From contig OY744465.1 of NCBI GenBank assembly GCA_963556145.1, forward strand, positions 1,426,001-1,490,000: DNA of 64,000 bases, read 5' to 3'. This stretch comes from Hygrocybe punicea (Eukaryota; Basidiomycota; Agaricomycetes; Agaricales; Hygrophoraceae). Shown here piece after piece: positions 10,889 to 21,375 of the stretch (its first letter is position 1; each line of letters starts with the position of its first letter). Made by a program: the position numbers and the translations under genes. A model generated the notes under the pieces. That model saw only the letters and a list, made by a program, of their open reading frames with translations. It ran no database searches and was not told the DNA's origin.

Positions 10889-12855
10889 TGGAGTAGTGGG
10901 ACCTGCCAGTCACGTGACCAGGCTCCCACGGTTGACCTAGTTAGTAGCCTTCCCGATGTAGTAGTCAATCCATCATCCTATCCATCCCGTCTTACCTCTC
11001 GAGTCCTGCGTGAGCCCCCGGAGAGGTACCTCGGTACCTCTCCAACGTGGTGATGAGAGTGTTCTTCGACCCACGCATCTCTTTTTCTCATGGTTTTCCC
11101 ACTTCTTACATTTTTTCTCACGAGACAACTTTTTCCGGCCTCACCACCCCCCGAATTTTCACTTTCCCTAGACCCAGCTATGTCCACACGACCCCCCGCA
11201 ACTTCGTTCGATGTTCCGGAGCCCTGCGTCCCCCATCAGGATCCCACATAGCCCGCTACTGCGAGTTTTGGACAACCCAACGAAAATCGCATCGCCGCCT
11301 CGCGGACCCCGTTTTTTTTCATGCACCCCGGACCCAAAATGCACGCGTTCGACTCCCCGCACCCTCGGCTCATCTGCCAGAACCCCCTGTCACGCCTCGT
11401 CGTCTCAAACGAACCACCCCGCACCTTTTGGTCGCCCCATGGATCTGCCACGTCACCATTGTTAGACCCCCCGTTTCTCGTCACCCCCACCCCTACACAG
11501 ACCCATTCGACTCCCCGCATGCTCGTTCCACCGGCCAGGACCCCCCCGTTCCCCTCCATTGTGCCAAACGAACCCCCACCATCGTTTTCGGACACCCGAG
11601 CCACGCGCCACGTCACCATCGCGCGGCCCCGTTCTGCCAGCACAACCGGCCCAGACCAACTCACCAAACTCGCGGCCCACCCACCAGAACACCCTGCGTA
11701 TCGTTAACGCCCCGAACGAGCCCCCACCGCCGTTTTTGGCCGCACCACGGATCCGTCGCACCCACCTGTTGGACTCATGTACCCCAGCCCCACACGGACC
11801 CATTCGACCACCCGTGCCCTCGTTCCACCGGCCAGGAACCCCCGTTCACCTCCATTGCGCCAACCGAGCCCCCGCCGTCGTTTTCAGACACCCGGGCCAC
11901 GCACCACGTCACCATCGCGCGGCCCCGTTCTACCAACATACCCAGCCCCAGACCGAATCACGAAGCCCGCGGCACACCCGCTCACCATCCCGGAGCACCC
12001 CACCTCACTCCAATACCGCGAATGGACCGTCCCCGCCGTTCCCAGACCCCCACCACGTCTCGCCATGTCACCACCCCCGGCCAGTTCCTAACACCATACC
12101 TGGCCCCGCGAACCCTTGTTCAGCTCCCTGCGGCATCGTTCTCGACCTGGATGAGCCACCCCGATCTCTTCGCGTGATACGCCAACCCCCTCCGCGTCGG
12201 GATACCATGCCCTTGTTAAGTACAACCCTATGCCCCGTCAGTATTATAGCTTTTATTATAGCCTCATCCCCTGTTTCCCCCCATACTGGATGTCAATCAC
12301 AGTCTACCTACAAGCCGTCACTACACTATGTTCACGCACCCGTTTACCCGATCTCCGCCAATACAGTTATATTTTGGACCACCTGAACCTTCACACTGCA
12401 CTAAGTACTTGCTAGGACGATTCGAGGGATCTTTGGCCTTGCGTTGTGAGCCTGAACCCTTGCGAGGGAGGCATTCGAAGAGTATTGAGTTTGAGGAGAG
12501 TCTTGTATAGTCTGGTCATCTACCGCCCCCTGCACGAGGACGACTTCCCGCTTCACGATATAAGGCCCCGGCCTTGATTCGAGGCATTCTGAGGGACTGG
12601 GAGTTGTGGCTTGAGAGTTTTTTGGTCAGTTTTGTTTGTTTTGTGTTCTTTTCTGTAGCAGTTGGTGACGAGGGCGTCGCCATGAGGAAAAGGGGCACTT
12701 GGAGTAGTGGGACCTGCCAGTCACGTGACAAGGCTCCCACGGTTGACCTAGTTAGTAGCCTTCCCGATGTAGTAGTCAATCCATCATCCTATCCATCCCG
12801 TCTTACCTCTCGAGTCCTGCGTGAGCCCCCGGAGAGGTACCTCGGTACCTCTCCA
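10889..12855 (+). mobile_element. TRIM-like non-autonomous LTR retrotransposon
   Basis: Two 156-bp direct repeats (10889-11044 and 12700-12855) differ at one position as far as I can see, start with TG and end with CA. The whole is flanked by the 4-bp direct repeat GCAG (10885-10888 and 12856-12859). Three bases inside the left repeat, TGGTGATGAGAGT could serve as a tRNA primer-binding site. The right repeat is directly preceded by a purine tract (gaggaaaagggg). These are the features of an LTR retrotransposon. The 1.65-kb interior has no gag or pol, so it must be mobilised by another element. Each LTR ends in a near-perfect palindrome containing GGTACC twice. The LTR similarity implies a recent insertion. 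Confidence 0.75.
11047..12177 (+). other. C-rich long open frame inside the TRIM, probably not a gene
   Basis: The interior of the LTR element is strongly C-rich on the + strand and poor in TAA/TAG/TGA, so long frames open in several phases; the longest has 376 codons. Its product is dominated by Pro, His, Arg, Ser and Thr with no domain. Imperfect repeats of about 296 bp occur inside it: blocks beginning near 11570 and 11867 share ccgtcg/ccatcgttttc and a common tail through cgcgcggccccgttct. I regard it as repeat sequence kept open by composition, although a low-complexity protein cannot be excluded. Confidence 0.4.
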
Positions 12856-13239
12856 GCAGATGATTGTTGGGCCCATTTGGGCAGGTAAGATGGTAAAAGA
12901 CTTTGAAATTATTGAATTCAACACTTTGCATGGAATGTCTTGCTTGGGGCATTGAAACTGTGACAACCAAGAGTGGTTAGAATGAGATACAAAAAAGTTG
13001 CTCAAGCAATGCATGCCTATCTGAACAGCATCAGGATGGAGAGTTTGTTTGACATACTCCAGGAATTGAATAGCACCAGCGTGGTCCCCTGACATGGAGA
13101 GAAGCATCTGCAAAAGGGTCTGCTTTTCCACTTCAGATGTGATATGGTCAGGCAGGTATTGCATGGTGGAAGCATATATGTTCCAAAGTGCCTTATCCTG
13201 CTTGGGATATAAGGCACACATCCAATGTTATAACAATAC

Positions 13240-13990
13240 ATACCACTGTAGAGGTGGAGCTAGCAGAGTAGTTGTAGTGGGAGGAAGTCATTCAAACAAA
13301 CATGGCCCAACATCTGTCTGACTTCTGTTGAATCCAGCTTGGTCAGGTCTACTTAGACTGGTAACCATCACTCTTAATCCAGCTTGGTCAGCTTCTGAGT
13401 CCTAAATTTATTTAGGCTCGGTCTTATAAGGACTGACCCCACCAAAAAATTTGGCCCAGCATCTATTATTGCGGCAATTGCTGGTATTTGTTCCAGTTTT
13501 TCCCTGTTCATCAACTCATGCTTTTGTCTTAATACTCACCGAACAACACAGTCAACTCTCTCAACCCCTTGTTGATCTTTCAGGCTATAACGAGTGAGTA
13601 CTAGTGAGTCCTTTAGCTTGCTATCTTCAAGCCTCACATCACCAACCTCAGTATCAACACCCTCAAACACACAGACTTCACCCACCACCACCCCCAAGCA
13701 TAGCACCAAGCATAGCAACATTGCGGTCGGAGGAGTAGTTGGCACATTGTGTGGGTCCAAGCCATCATCAATTTCAACCAGTCATTTTGACATTTCTACA
13801 CCAACTCTACAGTCGGAGGTTTGATTGCAGAAGCATTGGTAGTGATCGTGGTCTTGCTCTGTTTGAACTACTAACATTGTCACACCAACAACTTGCACAC
13901 TGCAAACTATGTCCTGTCCTATTCCTCCGCATCTGCATGGGAGAGAGAAAAGAAAACATTGTTAAGCCAACATGACAAGGCACAAAGTGT
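13240..13990. other. Unassigned sequence with a possible short + strand exon
   Basis: A + strand frame (13594-13824) encodes a Ser/Thr/Pro-rich segment followed by NIAVGGVVGTLCG, which resembles the start of a single membrane span in fungal wall-linked proteins. It is short and isolated. Otherwise nothing is recognised. Confidence 0.3.
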
Positions 13991-13996
13991 GCCCAA

Positions 13997-14590
13997 TTGA
14001 GCACCTATTTTCAGCTGACCGATACCCAGGACCGTCGTGATGTCATTGAGCTCTTCGACAAGTTGAATGTCTCAATCAGGAATTCATGCCTCTTTACCAA
14101 CAACGCTGTCCTTGAATCTGTGGACATGAAATCCTTGTGGACTATGGATGCATGGAATTTGAAGCAGCTTCAAGAAGGGCTTAGTGGCACACCTGGGCTC
14201 GTGTTATCGGAGAGAGGCACTGGGTGCAGGCCTGAGGAATTCCTTCCTGAAGCTTTTCACTTTATTGTCAATTTGGCATTGATGAGTACCCTGTTTGATT
14301 TGTTTCACCTGGAGGTGACAGAGGTTGAGAATAAGTTGTTATCAGACATGTATTGTGATGTCTGTCACCGAGGTTAGTTTTTTTTTCATGTCCAAATACT
14401 AAAATGTCTTTGTTCTGATGTCTTCATTCTAGAGCCTCAATGACTCGTGGCTCGCTGGCACTACTTGACCTATTCAGCAATTGACAATCATGTACCTTCA
14501 AGCCATTTCACTGATGACGTCTTCAAGAAACTGTCCTCGATTGTCATATCCCTCTTCGGTGACATGAGGTCATCATGTGGCTGTTGAGAG
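13997..14590 (+). pseudogene. Fragment of unknown protein gene upstream of the RecQ-like remnant
   Basis: A good + strand frame of 126 codons (13997-14377) contains QDRRDVIELFDKLNVSIRN and ends MYCDVCHR at a plausible donor (gttag). After an intron ending near 14434 (ctag), coding-like sequence continues as SMTR and then, in another frame, HYLTYSAIDNHVPSSHF and VFKKLSSIVISLF. The frame change coincides with what looks like a short duplication (cgtggctcgctgg near 14445). I do not recognise the protein. It may be the N-terminal part of the helicase gene or a separate decayed gene. Confidence 0.35.
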
Positions 14591-14929
14591 GCATGATGTG
14601 ATGTTGATTGCAAGAGAGGCGTGGCCACTCCAGAGTACCTTATTGAGAAGGAAGCAAGGCTGTGAACAGCCAGAAAGATGGTTAGCTATGTTCATTTCAT
14701 CATATGTGTGTTCGTGGCTCTCTGGTGTAAACTATATAGATGATCTGATATACTTTACTAGTGTTCATCTCAAAGTCTAGGTTTAGCTACTGTAATCTCC
14801 TTATTACATTGTCTTGTACAAGCTGTAAAGCTGCAAAGTGAAGATGGTTGTGATTGAAGCGGAGTTTGATTATTTGTCATCATCCTCACACAAGTTGTTG
14901 TCCTCACACAAGTTGTCGTCTACTGGGTA

Positions 14930-16635
14930 GTTTCTCCCTGAAGAGGTTACAGCTCCTGCAGGTAAGTATTCCATCAAGTTTTGACCTTATTGAAGGATGG
15001 TTGCCTCAGGTTGCGGAATTTCAAGCATATGGACTGACTGTGGCTTCAATTAACGAGGACATGACAAACGCGCCTGAATTTTGGCAGGAGAGTTCATTTC
15101 TCGTGTTTCTATCACGTCTCTGACTCATTTTCAGGCTGTACAAGCTGGGCAATACACAATCCTCGTCATACAACCAGAGCAACTACAAAGCTTTGAAGGC
15201 CACTTTCCTCGCCTTGCGCAAGCATTACAGAATCGGCATTTCGCCAAACTTGTCAAGCGAGTTCATGTGGACGAGGCACACACGATCTACACTGCCGGAA
15301 TCTCCCTGTATGGCCTTCCGGCTTTCCACCCGGCTTGGGGATCACTGGGCCAACTTCGCTTGGTTCTCGCCAAAGACACTCCATTTCAAGCACTCTCCGG
15401 AACATTTCCCAGCCACATCATCAAGTGTGTTGCAGATAAATTGTTGTTCCCATCAAGTTTCATCGCCATCACTCTCACGTCAAACCACCCGAACATCACC
15501 TACGCGATGCACACTATCACCGGATCACTCAGCAACTTTCGTAACCTCCAGTTCTTGATTCCTGATACCCAAAATCAACCGTTCAAAATTAATTTAATCC
15601 CCAAAACCCTCATCTTCCACGACGACCGCCAAGAGGCTGCCAATGCCGCCAAATTTCTCAACAATCTCTGCCCTGAATCCATGTGTCACAAGCGCATTGC
15701 CAAGCACTACCACAGTACTATGTCAGACGAATACCTAGAACAGACCTTCAACGACTTTGCTGCACCTGGTGGGACAACGAGGATACTGTGCGCAACGTCA
15801 GGTGCTTCAATGGTAAGTGTTCATTTCTCAAAGTGTTTTCACTCATGTTTCTTGTTCTCAGGGTCTTGACGTACCAGATATTGCATGCGCCATTCAATAC
15901 GGAGTCTGCAGAGACATCCCGAACCTTCTACAGAGGGGCGGACGTACCTCATCAATCAGTGCCCTTTTCCTCATTATGTACGAACCATGGGCCTTGACGG
16001 CAGACCTGTCAAAGTTGTCAGTGGACCTTAGCGACCCGGATCAACCCCTACAAGTGATCACCAAGCTGTCAAAAAAACCAGAACGGACCGGAGCGGCGAT
16101 GTACCAATGTATCCAGTCGGGGAACCGCATATGTGCATTCTTTGCAAGAAGTTACCTTGGTGATAAGACAACTACAGGTATGTACTGACCAGGTTCACTG
16201 TTGACAAGCTCATATTGCTTATCCACAGCGATGTTATCTATGAATCGCTTTTGTTGCCATAACCACTCTGACACCGGCTTCGATCTCACTCAATTCTTCC
16301 CAGGAACATTTTTAATGGCACAGAACTTCACGTTTGTCGAGCAAGTCTTCCACGCATCCACCACAAGACCAAAATATCGGCCAGTGAAAGAGCGCGAACC
16401 GCTGAAGGCACTTTTATACGCATGGCGTTCACGATCACACCGTGCTGATCAATATTGAGCTGTCCGTCAAATCTCGTGGATACTTACTGATGCCGAAATA
16501 GAATTGATCTCAAAAACACTCAAGACAAAGCTCCGTACAATTGACGACCTCAGGACGTTGTTGGATGCCCGTGAAGACTGGGCTAGTGAATGGGGTGCAC
16601 AGGTAGTGGGTGAAATTCACTTGTTTGATTCATAA
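14930..16635 (+). pseudogene. RecQ-like DNA helicase, decayed
   Basis: Exons at about 14930-14972, 15022-15089, 15135-15812, 15862-16177 and 16229-16635 encode most of a RecQ-family superfamily-2 helicase of the divergent type that is multiplied in mushrooms. Visible motifs are motif Ia (SLKRLQLLQ), QAGQYTILVIQPEQL, the DEAH box in RVHVDEAHTIYTAG, LSGTFPSHI (motif III), TLIFHDDRQ, RILCATSGASMGLDVPDI (motif V) and LLQRGGRTS (motif VI). The Walker A segment that should precede motif Ia is not found, and the sequence before 14930 is broken. An in-frame TGA at 16456-16458 interrupts the C-terminal exon, after which the same frame continues (ISWILTDAEIELISKTL) to TAA at 16633. A working ATPase is therefore unlikely. 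The gene faces the 3' end of a DUF6589 gene only a few bases away. Confidence 0.7.
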
Positions 16636-17201
16636 TTACATATCATCCGTGTCCAAACTCATAGCTACCGCTGGTAATTCATCATCCTCTGTCAATGCTG
16701 CAGCCTCATTTAAGTTCCCTTCCATCATGCACACAAGTTTCTTGTTGAATGTTGCCAGGCTTGACGACACGAGTTTTCGTTCCCCTGACTCAATGAGATC
16801 GGGCACAACCTTCTGTTGTTCATTCCCGTTTCGTCCTGATTGGTAGTTGTCGAGGCCAAGTTCATGAACCTTGTTAGCGACTCTCCAAACGAGAAGCGAA
16901 GTGTCGGGGGTTGTATGTGTTTTTCCTTCATACACTCCACCGAGCACTGATGTTACTTGTTTCTTGACGTGCTGGAGCTGAAGGACAGTGCTGGAAATGT
17001 CACCCAACCTGTCCCAGTTTGCGCGAACACCTTTTGCGACGAAAAAAAGCTGTGCAACACCCTTCACCAAACTCCAGTGTGTAAGAACACTGCTGACGCA
17101 CCTTGAGGTAACCAATTAAGTGTTCGATGTTAAGATCGACTGCCATGAAGTGTCGGGGCAGTCCTGAGACGTTCACAAGCATGTTGTCTCGCATAATGTC
17201 A
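16636..17201 (-). pseudogene. DUF6589 protein gene, 3' exons
   Basis: Two exons on the minus strand (17201-17102 and 17049-16636), joined by a 52-bp intron, encode the C-terminal ~170 residues of a DUF6589 protein. The motif DNMLVNVSGLPRHFMAVDLN is followed by IEHLIGYLK, then LFFVAKGVRANWDRLGDIS, HTTPDTSLLVWRVANK and SSSLATFNKK, a conserved order in this basidiomycete family of unknown function. The protein starts abruptly at 17201, directly after a splice-acceptor-like sequence (ctgattattatcag). The missing N-terminal part is the segment at 30163-32588 on the same strand (see findings). The Asp/Asn and Asp-rich motifs recall an RNase H-like nuclease fold, but that is only an inference. Confidence 0.65.
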
Positions 17202-17299
17202 CTGATAATAATCAGCGCAAATTTAATTTAATTTAATATGAGCTCCATCAGGAAAAACACTTTGGCTCTCACATTATCCTGGGAATATTCCATTTTCCC

Positions 17300-17346
17300 A
17301 GGGTGTCAGAGAGTGCCACAGAGTGTCACAGAGTGTCACAGAGCGT
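17300..17346 (+). repeat. Subterminal tandem repeat near the left TIR
   Basis: Several copies of a 10-bp unit (cagagtgtca and variants) follow the left terminal inverted repeat. The right end carries related CTCTGAG/CAGAGTG units, so these are probably transposase-binding subterminal repeats. Confidence 0.6.
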
Positions 17347-17392
17347 TGGAAAGAAACCTTAGAGTAACAGAAACTTGTAACCCGTATTATTA

Positions 17393-20380
17393 CTACCAAA
17401 TAGTTTTGTATGAATACATATTCTGCCAGTTGTTCACCAAGAAAGTCCCACATTCATCTAAAACATTATCAGTGGTCCATGTGATATCTGCAGACCTTCT
17501 GAACAGAGGTGTTAACATGCAACTCTGCCTAATGCTCGTTAAAGGAATGATAGAACCGGAACGTTGACTTGACCATCGGCATGGTACAGAGGCTTGAGAG
17601 TGTACATGTTGTGATACGGTTCTGCTGTTGGTTTCAGTCCAGTGTACCATTCAATATATGTCAAAGGGGTTTTCCGCCAGATTACTGGTGAAGGTCCCAG
17701 GCCGTAGTCTAGCATTGATGGCAAGGTGAAAATCACCCTCACACGTCCAATGCATGTTCCTGACGTAAAAAATGTCAACATGAGACTGCAAGCTTACCAG
17801 GAAACTTACCTTCAAGACCGGTGGATTCTGCAACGTCAGTGTGCAGAACTATGACATTGTCAAAGCGGCCTGCTCTTTTCTTGAAGGCAGGAGCAGCCTT
17901 TATAACATCACATTCCTCTTCACCATCTTCTAGACTTGGAGGGTGAAATTTCAAAGTGTGATAGACATCTAACCTTGCAAAAGGTAGTGTGTTCAAAGAT
18001 GCAATGCGAAAGGTTGTTGGATTCCCCATGATGCGGTTTAAATAGTCCTTGAGGGCAGTTGAAAATCCTGGAGTGTGATGGCGCTCTGCAATGACGTCGA
18101 TCAATTGATGAGGTTGAGTAGGATATTTAGGAAGTGATATCAGGTTACCGGTGGCATTGTGAGATAGTGATTTGGAAGGAGGACTAGTGGGACACTGTGA
18201 ATCCATCCAGGAGATGTAGTGTTGGAATGTGAACATCTTCTCCTGGCGAGTAAGCCAGTTGATCATTTGTGGAAACTCGTCACGTTGGTTGGAGGCACGC
18301 CATCCGTCCTTGGCTAAATCGATGTGAAGTCATTCAAACAATTCAGTGTTGTAATTATCAGTGGTACCTAGAAACTTGATGGACTGGATGTAGTGGTGCA
18401 AGGAATGGACCTTAGGGATGTTAAGATCGTCACGTATGCCGGTTTCAATGAAATAAGTCTTGTGTAGGTTAAATATGTTCAGGGCATCCTGCATGTAACC
18501 CAGGGTGACATCATCATGTGTGCTGTACTGGGCAAGGTAAATGAAGTCGAGAAGCGCACGACATGCCACTATGGCCTTCTTGGGCAGAACACCCACGAGA
18601 CAACCCAGGAGAATCTTAGCCATATTCTTCCGCTCCGTGCCAGATATTTGAGAGAGAGCAGAGATACCATTCTTAAAGTGACGCAGTCCGTATGCAGGTG
18701 GAAGGCAGCGAATACGGTGGTCTAGCTCGTCAGGACCGACTGTGCGCTGACACCAGTTTGTTAGATGCTTGAATACACCTTGGTAGATCTGATGAAGAAC
18801 ATCAGGTGTAATGGCCAGATTGATGTCTGTGTGAGGAAATCCGTCCCAGAAAGGCCTGTAAACACTTCCAGATACCTCCCTGTCCATGCAGTACTTGTGG
18901 AACTCTGATGCCGTAGCTGACGTCCTCTTTGCCTCATCTATTACTCCTAACGTCCACTTCTGAGTTCGATTCGGGTGTGCGATCATATCCTGCAGCTTGT
19001 CTGCTGGACACTGACATTTAGGGCATGTTCCGTACTTGGAACAAGTAACAAGGCATTGTTCTGGGTAGTCCGCGACATAGGACGCTAGGACAGGATGGAC
19101 TTTACGAACCGAACCGTCACCACTGGTCATCTCGATACCTGACTCTCCTAAGTCTTTCAGGGGTGCCATGATCAATCGCATCGACTCGTGGAATAAACAT
19201 TGATTTCTTGCTCGATGTTCTTGTTTAGTCAACTTGTCACGGCAAATTTTGTCCACCAAAAGATAACCCACTAGAACTGCAGCATGCTGAGAAGGCTTTC
19301 TCCGTACAGTTTTGGGTAGATTTCCCAAAGTGAGATAGACAGGATATGCAGACTTGCCACCCGTGAACTGAGTAAGTTGTGTTTTGTCGGTTGCGAGTAT
19401 CACAGGTGCTAGAGTTGCGCCGACAGGGAGACATGTCTGATAGTAAGTGTGAGACCTATTTCAGAGAGTGGAGAATGTATCATTGCACACCTGGATTACA
19501 TGCCACCAAGATCCTGTCCACATCTCAGAATAGACTCTGTTTGAGCGACTGACGTCGGAATATACCTTCTTTGGGACATAGGCCATACTCTGCCATAAGG
19601 CTGGATCACCCCATAGACAACGTATTGCCTCAATCACGTCTCTGAACCTTACTACGTGCTTCTCCGCAGGACGATCCTTGAAGGACAGATGCTTGGTTTG
19701 CCACTTTCCCGCTCTGTGGGGAATGTCATCGATGATCTTATGTAGAGCACGTGTATTCTGGAATGAAAGCCCTAACTTCTGCCTCACCTGAGGGATCCAT
19801 GTCAGAACATCAGTGTCGACAGAGAATCCAGAAATCTTACCCCAGGAATGGACAGAAATCGGTCAAATGCATTGTTTCCTGGACCGTCTTTAATAACCCA
19901 ATCTGCAACACGCCAGTCAAGCTCGGATGCGAAAGGATAGAACGTGTTCGGCGCAGGGGTGTCGGCTCCCATAGTGATGTCACCCTCCCCATCTAGTCCG
20001 CTTCCAAACAGGTTTCTCCAGCGTTCGTGTAGATTTTCGTTCATCCGTATCACACACCCTGCTGCTTGGAATGGGTCTTCTACCCGACTATCGTCTTCGT
20101 CATCTAGAACCCTGTGCAGCACATGGTGTGCAGTGGATGGTCCAGGCCCTGCTTCACCAATCTGGACTTCGGGTAACGTAGCAAGTGTGGCTGATGGCAT
20201 AGGAATGAAGTCGAACAGATCATCGTCATCTGCCATATTATCCATTGTGGCCACGACGTATTCATCCATGTGGCTCCTCTGATCTTCCATTTGGTCTGAT
20301 TGTCCATCGCCATCGCAAAGATCTGAAATCAAGGCTTCTCCACCGTCTCCATCCAAATCTAAGGGGGAGAGCTGTGCCAA
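17393..20380 (-). pseudogene. Plavaka transposase, nearly intact but disabled
   Basis: Exons 20380-19841, 19787-19491 and 19436 to about 17817, then about 17766 to 17393, encode a Plavaka-family (CACTA-like) DDE transposase. The acidic N-terminus is followed by HEEW-region equivalents (VRFRDVIEAIRCLWGDP), then the family signature ILATDKTQLTQF and KSAYPVYLTLGN (near residue 300). Next come a CxxC zinc region (YGTCPKCQCPADK), VYRPFWDGFPHTDINLAITPD with the expected acidic residues, and LHQIYQGVFKHL. The long introns of 53 and 54 bp are well formed. Two lesions are seen. One is an in-frame TGA at 18330-18332, after which the same frame continues (LHIDLAKDGWRASNQRDEF). The other is a frameshift at about 17570-17600, before the conserved C-terminus (NVLDECGTFLVNNW). 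It should have moved the surrounding element. Confidence 0.8.
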
Positions 20381-20842
20381 CTTGCCACGTCAATACCAGC
20401 AGCATGAGCGTGCCGTTGTGAGGTGGGTGGTGCAGCCCTTCTTAGTCTTGAAGCTTTTCATGCAGACAGGGCAAGAGCTCATCTTGAAGATCCATGGTAG
20501 CGTTGTTGCAGCGTTCAGTCAAAAGCACAATATGAAGATAACCAGGATAAGATTGCTATAAATGAATGATACTGTGTCACATGGGTCTCTGAGATAAGCC
20601 CGAGGAGGAATGGATTTGTGAGAGATCACTGCATGCGTTACGGAACCAGAATAAGTTTCACAAGTTGAGTCACTAGTCTCAGTATTGTCCTAGCCAGTGT
20701 TTAAAAGTAAGCTCCGTGAGAGTAGGGCTGTCTGTAGCGCTGACTTCCCAAAAAGGACCTCATTTTATTGTCTTAAAAAGTACACCTTTTCAGGAAGTCA
20801 GCACTGGTCCAGCTGATCTCTCAAAAAGTTATCTTACGCAAC

Positions 20843-21302
20843 TAGGGATGACCAAGGGTTGACATATGTGATAGGGTGAGATTTTCCAAGGGTTTTGAAG
20901 GGTTTGTTCTTGAATCATTATCTATTGCAGATAGTGATAGAAACTTGGTGGGAATTTCAAAGAGTTATATATTTTCTAGTTTCTCTCCAAAATTTAGGTC
21001 AGATTTCTTCAGTAGTTATTGTGCAGTTCCATTTTTAAAAAGGAGTGTTTTTCAAAAACCATATCCGCGTTTTTCAACCCCTATGGTTTTTGAAAAACAC
21101 TCCTTTTGGAAAATGGAACTGCACAATAACTACTGAAGAAATCTGACCTAAATTTTGGAGAGAAACTAGAAAATGTATAACTCTTTGAAATTCCCACCAA
21201 GTTTCTATCACTATCTGCAATAGATAATGATTCAAGAATAAACCCTTCAAAACCCTTGGAAAATCTCACCCTATCACATATGTCAACCCTTGGTCATCCC
21301 TA
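20843..21302. mobile_element. 460-bp hAT-type MITE with perfect 8-bp target repeat
   Basis: This is a near-complete palindrome: arms of about 220 bp, with ends TAGGGATGACCAAGGG and its complement, around an ~18-bp centre at about 21064-21081. It is flanked by an exact 8-bp direct repeat TACGCAAC (20835-20842 and 21303-21310). The 8-bp duplication and TAGGG terminus point to mobilisation by a hAT transposase. It has no gene; the frames found on each strand are the same arm read twice. It lies between the Plavaka gene and the kinase-like gene, inside the 12.9-kb composite element. Confidence 0.9.
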
Positions 21303-21375
21303 TACGCAACATGCCTTATAATTCACATCGTACGAAACAAAAAGAAATATTAACTCCACCGCCGTCTTCTCGCAT

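Larger units (their letters stand above)
10622..13221 (-). pseudogene. Unknown gene interrupted by a TRIM-like element
   Basis: The family is not recognised. On the minus strand a frame starts near 13221 (MCALYPKQDKALWNIY), continues to about 12856 with a probable intron, and is then broken by the LTR element. Removing the element and one copy of its 4-bp target repeat continues the sequence at 10888. There a frame containing HPHPGASTSKCIDWASEG and LDGRWGECGVLTVMPG runs to a TAA at 10622-10624. The junction sits beside a possible splice acceptor (ctgccttcag), so the element may have landed at an intron end. Whether the gene was functional before the insertion cannot be told; it may itself belong to an older repeat. 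Confidence 0.4.

Noticed and set aside
20876..21269. Two similar short proteins on opposite strands
   Set aside because: The same MITE arm read from either side of its palindrome.
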